DNA of 12,214 bases. Source: Clostridiaceae bacterium (GTDB lineage Bacteria > Bacillota > Clostridia > Oscillospirales > Acutalibacteraceae). Made by a program: the position numbers and the translations under genes. Location of the stretch: NCBI GenBank assembly GCA_016292575.1, contig JAEDIH010000048.1, positions 1 to 12,214 on the forward strand, given 5' to 3'. The notes below the pieces were generated by a model. The model worked only from the letters and a program-made list of their open reading frames with translations, searched no databases and had not been told where the DNA came from. Positions 7,759 through 12,214 of the stretch are shown here, piece after piece. Each line of letters starts with the position of its first letter. Position 1 is the stretch's first letter.

Positions 7759-8823
7759 TCAGCCCCTGCTTTTTTTGGCGGCTTCCCAAATGCCGTTGAG
7801 ATAAGCCGCGCCGAGCGCACGGTCATAAAGACCGTAGCCGGGGCGCGCTTTTTCGCCCCAGAGCATTCTTCCGTGGTCGGGGCGGATATATCCGTCAAAG
7901 CCGACGTCCTGAAGTGCTTTTACAATTTCATAAATATCAAGGCTGCCCTCAGAGGAAAGGTGCGCCGTTTCATGGAAATGATTACCGGTCCTTTTGATGT
8001 TCCTGATGTGGGCAAAGTAAATTCTGTCTCCCACTTCCCTTATCATTGCGGGCAGGTCGTTTCCTGCGCTTGCGCCGAGCGAACCCGTGCAGAAGGTCAG
8101 ACCGTTGCACGGCGAATCCACCAGCTTTAAAAAGCGCTTTATTGAGTCGATGTCCTTAATAATCCTCGGCAGACCGAAAATGTCCCACGGCGGATCATCG
8201 GGGTGAATCGCCATTTTTACATCGCATTCCTCGCAGACGGGAATGATTTTTTTGAGAAAATATTCAAGGTTTGTCCAGAGATCTTCGGCGCTCACGCCCT
8301 TATATTTTTGGAAAAGCTCCTTAATCTCGCCCATGCGCTCACTTTCCCAGCCGGGCATAGCGTAGCCGTTGGAGTTTTCGTCAATCTCACGGAACATATC
8401 CTCGGGGCTTTTGCCCTCAATCTGTTCGCCGTTATAGCAAAGGCAGGTGGCTCCGTTGCCCATATCCATTGCAAGATCGGTTCTTGTCCAGTCAAAAACG
8501 GGCATGAAATTATAGCAGATGACCTTTACGCCGGCCTTTGCAAGGTTTTTGATGCTTTCAATATAGTTTTCGATATACTTTTCACGGGTGGGCAGACCGA
8601 GCTTAATATCTTCATGGACGTTCACGGACTCAATGCACTCCATTGTAAGTCCTGCGTCCTCAATCTGCTTTTTCATTTCAAAAATCATGTCAAGCGGCCA
8701 CTTTTCGCCGCAGGGCAAAGTGTGCAGCGCCGGAACAACACCGGTAACGCCCGGTATCTGGCGAATCTGTTCAAGCGTAACGGTGTCCTTTGTTTTTCCG
8801 AACCAGCGGAAGGTCATTTGCAT
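7759..8823 (-). CDS. uxuA: D-mannonate dehydratase
   Basis: This enzyme dehydrates D-mannonate to 2-keto-3-deoxy-D-gluconate in hexuronate (glucuronate branch) catabolism. The 354-residue TIM-barrel product starts MQMTFRWFG and carries the UxuA landmarks: GVTGVVPALHTLPCGE at 26-40, CYNFMPVFDWTRTDLA at 103-118, and a divalent-metal set that fits known UxuA structures: H207 (MAIHPDDPPW), C245 (FCTGSLG), H272 (YFAHIRN) and D316 (RPDHGRMLWGE). The size matches Gram-positive UxuA (about 350-360). The frame stays open 38 codons further upstream, overlapping the lipoprotein gene, but that part has no family resemblance and no ribosome site; ATG 8823 has AAAGGA 12 bases upstream. Its product KDG is the likely substrate of the PfkB kinase four genes downstream. 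uxaC, uxuB and a transporter for uronates are not in the window. Confidence 0.95.
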   Translation of the reverse strand: MQMTFRWFGKTKDTVTLEQIRQIPGVTGVVPALHTLPCGEKWPLDMIFEMKKQIEDAGLTMECIESVNVHEDIKLGLPTREKYIENYIESIKNLAKAGVKVICYNFMPVFDWTRTDLAMDMGNGATCLCYNGEQIEGKSPEDMFREIDENSNGYAMPGWESERMGEIKELFQKYKGVSAEDLWTNLEYFLKKIIPVCEECDVKMAIHPDDPPWDIFGLPRIIKDIDSIKRFLKLVDSPCNGLTFCTGSLGASAGNDLPAMIREVGDRIYFAHIRNIKRTGNHFHETAHLSSEGSLDIYEIVKALQDVGFDGYIRPDHGRMLWGEKARPGYGLYDRALGAAYLNGIWEAAKKSRG

Positions 8824-8869
8824 ATAATTTTCCATTCCTTTCATAAAAGTTTCAGCTTCTGAATAATCA

Positions 8870-9469
8870 TCAGCTGCTTTGAATGTCCGTATCGGTAAAA
8901 TCCTTTGTGTCAACGGTTTTTTGAGTCTTGCTGTCAATAACGGTTACGGTGCAGTCAAAAGCGTTGCCTGTTAAGACCTGATAAGAATAGCAGGCTTCTG
9001 CCAACGCAAGAAGCATCTGAGCCGCGTTGCCTGCGGACTGATACTTCACCCTGTCAACAAGAACGGAAACTGCGCCGAAGTTCTTATCGTCATAGCTCTT
9101 GATTCCCTTGACGAACGGATATTCTCCGCCCTCGGCAACATTGTATATCGCCTTGACCGCTTCCATTCCCCTCTGGGTCAGAAGCAGTTCATACGAAAAG
9201 GCGCTCATTTTAATCGTTACGGTTCCGTCGGAATTGACCTTTGCGCTCTTGTAGCCGTACTTTTCGCAGTAAGCGTCAAGGTCATCGCGGTACTCTTCCT
9301 CAATCACGGATAGCGGAAAGCTCACCTTAACGGTATCCTTGATATCGTTTCCGCTATCGGACGTTGATTCGGTGCTGACAAAGACAGATTTGGGGTCGCC
9401 GCCCTTTTTGCACGCCGCAAGCGGCAGAACAAGCAAAAGGCACAGCAAAACGCACAACACTTTTTTCAT
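8870..9469 (-). CDS. predicted lipoprotein of unknown function
   Basis: This is a 199-residue exported protein. The N-terminus MKKVLCVLLCLLLVLPLAAC is a type II signal peptide: lysines, a Leu-rich core and the lipobox LAAC, with cleavage before C20 and lipid attachment there; a Lys/Gly-rich linker follows. The mature part, about 50-199, reads as mixed alpha/beta: VKVSFPLSVIEEEYRDDLDAYCEKYGY, then SAKVNSDGTVTIKMS, a helix with ELLLTQRGMEAVKAIYN, VSVLVDR, and a closing strand pair CTVTVIDSKTQKTVDTKDF. It resembles small clostridial lipoproteins whose role I do not know, and I assign no function. The start has AAGGAGG 11 bases upstream. It is the first gene after a 132-base gap and ends 46 bases before uxuA, so it may lead the operon. 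Confidence 0.85.
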   Translation of the reverse strand: MKKVLCVLLCLLLVLPLAACKKGGDPKSVFVSTESTSDSGNDIKDTVKVSFPLSVIEEEYRDDLDAYCEKYGYKSAKVNSDGTVTIKMSAFSYELLLTQRGMEAVKAIYNVAEGGEYPFVKGIKSYDDKNFGAVSVLVDRVKYQSAGNAAQMLLALAEACYSYQVLTGNAFDCTVTVIDSKTQKTVDTKDFTDTDIQSS

Positions 9470-9601
9470 GATGTACCAGTCCTCCTTATAAACACTATAT
9501 TGCAGAACATATAATATAAGTTAAAACCATTCATATTATAATACCATAGACAAGATAAGAATTCCACAAGAAAATGAAAATAATTTTATGTTTTTGCCTT
9601 T
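9470..9601 (-). promoter_or_regulatory. AT-rich intergenic region with candidate extended -10 promoter
   Basis: The 132-base gap ahead of the lipoprotein gene is very AT-rich compared with its flanks. On the minus strand TGGTATTAT (9546 to 9538) fits an extended -10 element (TGn plus TATTAT) inside the palindrome tattataata (9534-9543). No good -35 box lies at 16-18 bases. A shorter inverted repeat (tatatt 9496-9501, aatata 9513-9518) lies between it and the ribosome site. This is probably the main promoter for the eight-gene string. I see no stem-plus-T-run terminator for the preceding gene here. Confidence 0.4.
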
Positions 9602-11500
9602 TCAGCCCTTCACTATTCTTGATTTTGCCGAACGGTAAATATCCTTATCAGCCCTTGTTCTTGCAAGAACAAAGCACTGCCCTTTTTTGGCGTATTTTTT
9701 GGAATAGGAGGTTCTTGACGCGGAAAGAACCTTTGCAAGCACAAACTCCTTGCCCTTTAATGTGTATATCTCATAGCCCGTTGCGCCCGGAACGCTGTTC
9801 CAGGAAATAACCGTCTTTTTTCCGGAAATTTTTGTCGAGACTGACGGCGCGGCAGGATTTGTCAAAAGCGTTTTGCCCTTACTCAGTGCGCCGTAAAGCC
9901 TTTCGTTGCCGCACGTTTTGAACGCCCTCACGGCAAAGACATATTTATTTCCCGGTTCAAGACCTTTGCAAACGGCGCGGGTCTTCTTTGTTTCGCAAAG
10001 CAGAACATACTTCTTCGCCTTTGCGTCATAGCGGAAAAGTTCATAGCCATCGGCGCCGTTCACCTTTTCCCAATATACGGTGAGCCTTTTTGCTTTGGTT
10101 GCGCCGGGCTTCTGATATACACCCGAAACGGCGGACGGCAGCACTGTTACCGCGCAGAAAGCACTGCGCTGCGAGCCGTCCGAGGAGGTGCAGGAAACGG
10201 TTGCCTTTCCCGGTGAAAGCGCAGTCAGCTTTCCGCTTTGGCTGACCGAAACAACAAGCTCGTTACTGCTTTTCCAGGTGAGCCTTTTGTTGCCGGCAAA
10301 CGACGGAGAAACCTCGGCAAAAAGAGTCAGACTGCCTTTTTCCAAAAGAGTCGCCGTGCTTTTTGAAAGCTTTACCGAGCTTAGCTTTATCTCGCTTTTG
10401 TTAACGGCAGAAAAGGCATAAGGCTCGCTTTCAACAGACCACGACGGGAGACGGGAATTGAGCGCGGTCACGGTGACGTAATAGCGCCCGTTTTGCGGAA
10501 AAACAAGGCTTGCGCTGTTTGTTTTTGTCTGAAGCGAGGCGCTGTAGGAGCCGTATTCGGCGGCAACGTCCACCCTGTAGACCGCCGCGCCCGGAACCGC
10601 GCTCCATGAAACGTCAAAGCTTTCGGCAGACGGATAGAGGCTGCTTGTTCTTATCACCTTTGCGGCGTTCACATTGCCGCTGATAAATTCGCATTGATTG
10701 AGCACCGCCCAGCCGCTCAGCGCGCCGTACTTCACCTTTCCCCAAACTTTTTTGCCGACGATTTTTTTGTCGCTTGCTCTGAAATACGCTTCAATGGGAA
10801 TTTCGCCGAGCTTGCTTTTCGGGTCGGAAAATGAGGAGTAGACCTTGAGTGCGCTCTTTCCGGGAGCGCGCCAGCGTTCGGTTGTTTTTTCAAGCTTTGC
10901 AAAGGCCTGCTCGCCCTTTTCAACCGCAGTAAGATAAAAATCAACGTTCGTGTTCTTCCTGTTGTTGCTCTTATCGTGCAGAACATAGGAAAAGCCCGGC
11001 ATATCGGAAAGGTCCATTTTTGCCCACCTGATGCCGCAGCCGTAATACCAGTTGGCGTCAACAAAGGAAATTGTGTTCCCCTTTACGGCGGTCACGGTCA
11101 GCGAATGGCGGTTGTCGCGGTAGCGTATGATGTCTCCGACGCGCAGCTTTGAGGCAACAAGCTTTTCGCTTTTTTCCCAGGTGCGCGGACTTGTGCCGAC
11201 TATTTCAAAGCCGATTTTGTGCGCAAAGCCCATGCACTGAATGGCATTGTCAAAGCTGTTGCAGGTTTTTTCGGGTGAATCCCAGCTGATGTTTGCGTGA
11301 TTGGTACAGGGCGTATCCGTAACGCAGTCAGGGTCGTTTTTGCTTGAGCCAACATGGTTCCAGTACATTCCGTGCGGAAAGCGGCTGCAAAGCTCAAGCA
11401 GAAGCTTTTCAGTCGTTTTTTCTTTTGAAGCCGAAGCGAAAAGCGGAAAAGCGGTCAAAAGCAAAGTGACGCACAAAAAAGACGAAATAAAGCGTTTCAT
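9602..11500 (-). CDS. secreted multidomain protein: CHAP/NlpC-like domain, SH3-like, FnIII and Big_2 repeats
   Basis: This is a 632-residue exported protein. Residues 1-24 form a signal peptide (MKRF, hydrophobic core, cleavage near ASA). Residues about 30-176 look like a papain-fold CHAP/NlpC-type module: C89 in AIQCMGFAHKIG as candidate nucleophile, GDIIRYRDNRHSLTVTAV with H132 as candidate general base, then ISFVDANWYYGCGIRW with D148 or N150. Residues about 215-275 resemble a bacterial SH3 domain, about 285-362 an FnIII-like domain (SWSAVPGAAVYRV), about 370-454 a Big_2 Ig-like domain (VKLSKSTATL, then SQSGKLTALSPGKATVSCTSS), and about 460-548 and 550-632 two more FnIII domains (WEKVNGADGYELF, SWNSVPGATGYEIY). 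No LPXTG, SLH or membrane anchor is seen. A peptidoglycan or surface-protein hydrolase or binder is plausible, not shown. ATG 11500 is chosen over 11584 because GGAGG lies 7 bases upstream and the signal peptide begins there. Confidence 0.85.
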   Translation of the reverse strand: MKRFISSFLCVTLLLTAFPLFASASKEKTTEKLLLELCSRFPHGMYWNHVGSSKNDPDCVTDTPCTNHANISWDSPEKTCNSFDNAIQCMGFAHKIGFEIVGTSPRTWEKSEKLVASKLRVGDIIRYRDNRHSLTVTAVKGNTISFVDANWYYGCGIRWAKMDLSDMPGFSYVLHDKSNNRKNTNVDFYLTAVEKGEQAFAKLEKTTERWRAPGKSALKVYSSFSDPKSKLGEIPIEAYFRASDKKIVGKKVWGKVKYGALSGWAVLNQCEFISGNVNAAKVIRTSSLYPSAESFDVSWSAVPGAAVYRVDVAAEYGSYSASLQTKTNSASLVFPQNGRYYVTVTALNSRLPSWSVESEPYAFSAVNKSEIKLSSVKLSKSTATLLEKGSLTLFAEVSPSFAGNKRLTWKSSNELVVSVSQSGKLTALSPGKATVSCTSSDGSQRSAFCAVTVLPSAVSGVYQKPGATKAKRLTVYWEKVNGADGYELFRYDAKAKKYVLLCETKKTRAVCKGLEPGNKYVFAVRAFKTCGNERLYGALSKGKTLLTNPAAPSVSTKISGKKTVISWNSVPGATGYEIYTLKGKEFVLAKVLSASRTSYSKKYAKKGQCFVLARTRADKDIYRSAKSRIVKG

Positions 11501-11532
11501 TCTGTTTCCTCCGCAAAAAATCTCTGTTGAAT

Positions 11533-11561
11533 ATTTTATCATATACTGTCGTATTTTGCAA
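11533..11561 (-). promoter_or_regulatory. sigma-A type promoter of the secreted-protein gene
   Basis: On the minus strand TTGCAA (11561-11556) is followed after exactly 17 bases by TAAAAT (11538-11533), preceded directly by TGA, which makes an extended -10. Transcription would start near 11526, leaving a leader of about 26 bases carrying GGAGG (11512-11508). It sits just downstream of the terminator of the preceding gene, so the secreted-protein gene is probably its own unit. Confidence 0.7.
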
Positions 11562-11582
11562 ACAGCAAAGATTTTCCGCAGC

Positions 11583-11614
11583 AAAAAAGAGCTGTTCCGA
11601 AAACACGGAACAGC
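11583..11614 (-). terminator. rho-independent terminator of the beta-propeller gene
   Basis: On the minus strand a perfect 9-base stem GCTGTTCCG / CGGAACAGC (11614-11606 and 11599-11591) encloses a 6-base loop. It is followed by TCTTTTTT (11590-11583). It lies 22 bases after the stop at 11637. The opposite orientation has no T-run, so it works only for minus-strand transcripts. Confidence 0.92.
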
Positions 11615-11636
11615 CCCGATTTCTCATAATACGGCT

Positions 11637-12214
11637 TTACTTGCTGTAATGCCTTATTGCACCGACAGACATTGCAACAACATCAACAACATGAAAGAAC
11701 GCTCCGTCCTCGGTCGGATAAACCGTCAATCCCTCGGCCTCGGTCGGAAGGGCTGCGGACGCACGCTCAAGAACGGTTGTAACCTTTCCCGTTTCAAGGT
11801 CTGCCGCGTAAACGTGCTTTTTCTTGTCGGTATCGTTACAGGAAATATAAAGCAGACCGTCATAGACCTCGGCGCCCTGAACGCGGTGGAAGGAGGTTTC
11901 AAGCATTATGCGTCCGACAGGCTCAAGCGTTTCAATATCGAGAACGTTGACAAAGTCTCCTCCCCTTGAAATGCCCGTATACAGCACGCCCTTTTCGCGA
12001 TCCGCGGCACACCAGGAAAGGTTGCCCTTCGGCTGAATGTCCTCCCCGAGGATTTTGTATTGACCCGTAAATTCAAGCGTCTGCGCGTCAAAAACAGCAA
12101 CGGCCGGGTGCTTTCTGAAAAGATCTTCAACCGCAACATAGATTTTTCCCTCATAATACGAGCAGCCTCCGAGATGATTGAAAAGCTGCTTTTTCATTTC
12201 ACAGGGCATTGCGT
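11637..12214 (-). CDS. beta-propeller-like protein, 5' end beyond window
   Basis: The frame is open to the right edge, giving 192 codons before the stop; the first ATG at 12209 has no visible ribosome site in the bases left, so the true start is probably outside. The sequence is a series of short beta-strand repeats of propeller style: GGCSYYEGKIYVAVED, AVAVFDAQTLEFTGQYKI, GVLYTGISRGGDFVNVLDIETLEPVGRIML, GLLYISCNDTDKKKHVYAADLETGKVTTVLE and AEGLTVYPTEDGAFFHVVDV. This resembles YncE/SdiA-regulated/NHL-like propellers, which often bind ligands or act as lactonase-like enzymes; I cannot place it in a family. No signal peptide can be judged because the N-terminus is missing. It ends in a strong terminator, separating it from the next gene. 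Confidence 0.75.
   Translation of the reverse strand, partial: AMPCEMKKQLFNHLGGCSYYEGKIYVAVEDLFRKHPAVAVFDAQTLEFTGQYKILGEDIQPKGNLSWCAADREKGVLYTGISRGGDFVNVLDIETLEPVGRIMLETSFHRVQGAEVYDGLLYISCNDTDKKKHVYAADLETGKVTTVLERASAALPTEAEGLTVYPTEDGAFFHVVDVVAMSVGAIRHYSK

Noticed and set aside
7733..7789. 19-codon upstream extension of tdk reaching into uxuA.
   Set aside because: Type II thymidine kinases begin at the MAKLYF-like segment; the extension is read-through of the frame across the uxuA stop.
8847..8878. Weak hairpin between the lipoprotein and uxuA genes, as a possible terminator.
   Set aside because: The stem is about 5 bases with bulges and no T-run follows; more likely the genes are co-transcribed.
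8824..8937. 38-codon upstream extension of the uxuA frame overlapping the lipoprotein gene.
   Set aside because: No ribosome site at the upstream ATG and no resemblance to UxuA N-termini; MQMTFRWFG at 8823 matches the family.
9496..9518. Inverted repeat tatatt / aatata with an 11-base loop upstream of the lipoprotein gene, as a possible operator.
   Set aside because: The region is almost all A/T, so 6-base inverted repeats are expected by chance; no known operator fits.
11543..11554. ATAC-GACA-GTAT inverted repeat in the spacer of the secreted-protein promoter.
   Set aside because: Four-base arms are too short to call an operator without conservation data.
11501..11584. 28-codon upstream extension of the secreted protein, starting at 11584.
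   Set aside because: It would cross the promoter and ribosome site and bury the signal peptide; GGAGG 7 bases before ATG 11500 is decisive.

Overview
The window looks like a piece of a low-to-mid GC Gram-positive anaerobe of the Clostridia (gut Oscillospirales/Ruminococcaceae style). This is inference from three things: strong AGGAGG-type ribosome binding sites, a lipobox lipoprotein and a secreted FnIII/Big_2 protein with no outer-membrane features, and the protein families seen. Every gene I can support (ten) is on the minus strand, so transcription runs right to left, and almost all the sequence is coding. No RNA gene, mobile element, integrase, CRISPR array or phage gene is visible, and no gap between genes exceeds 300 bases.

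Right end (12214 to about 11500): the 3' part of a beta-propeller-like protein closes with a textbook intrinsic terminator at 11583-11614. A well-formed promoter (TTGCAA, 17 bases, TAAAAT with an extended -10) follows. It drives a 632-residue secreted protein with a CHAP/NlpC-like cysteine-peptidase-type domain, an SH3-like domain, and FnIII and Big_2 repeats.

Middle and left (9469 to 1): eight genes are packed head to tail, with gaps of 46, 26, -4, 23, 9, 2 and 14 bases, and may form one operon. In transcription order they are an uncharacterised lipoprotein, mannonate dehydratase (uxuA), thymidine kinase (tdk), an ABC ATPase, a large FtsX-type permease with a long extracytoplasmic coiled coil, a KDG-kinase-like PfkB kinase, a class II ketose-bisphosphate-type aldolase, and 5-dehydro-2-deoxygluconokinase (iolC, cut by the left edge).

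The enzymes suggest sugar-acid and inositol-type catabolism. UxuA turns D-mannonate into 2-keto-3-deoxygluconate (KDG), and the first PfkB kinase would phosphorylate KDG. IolC makes 2-deoxy-5-keto-gluconate 6-phosphate, and the aldolase next to it is a reasonable candidate to split that into dihydroxyacetone phosphate and malonate semialdehyde. How tdk and the ABC/coiled-coil exporter fit is not obvious. I see no clearly new defence or mobile system. The points most worth following are the coiled-coil FtsX transporter, the mixed operon, and the unassigned lipoprotein and secreted protein.
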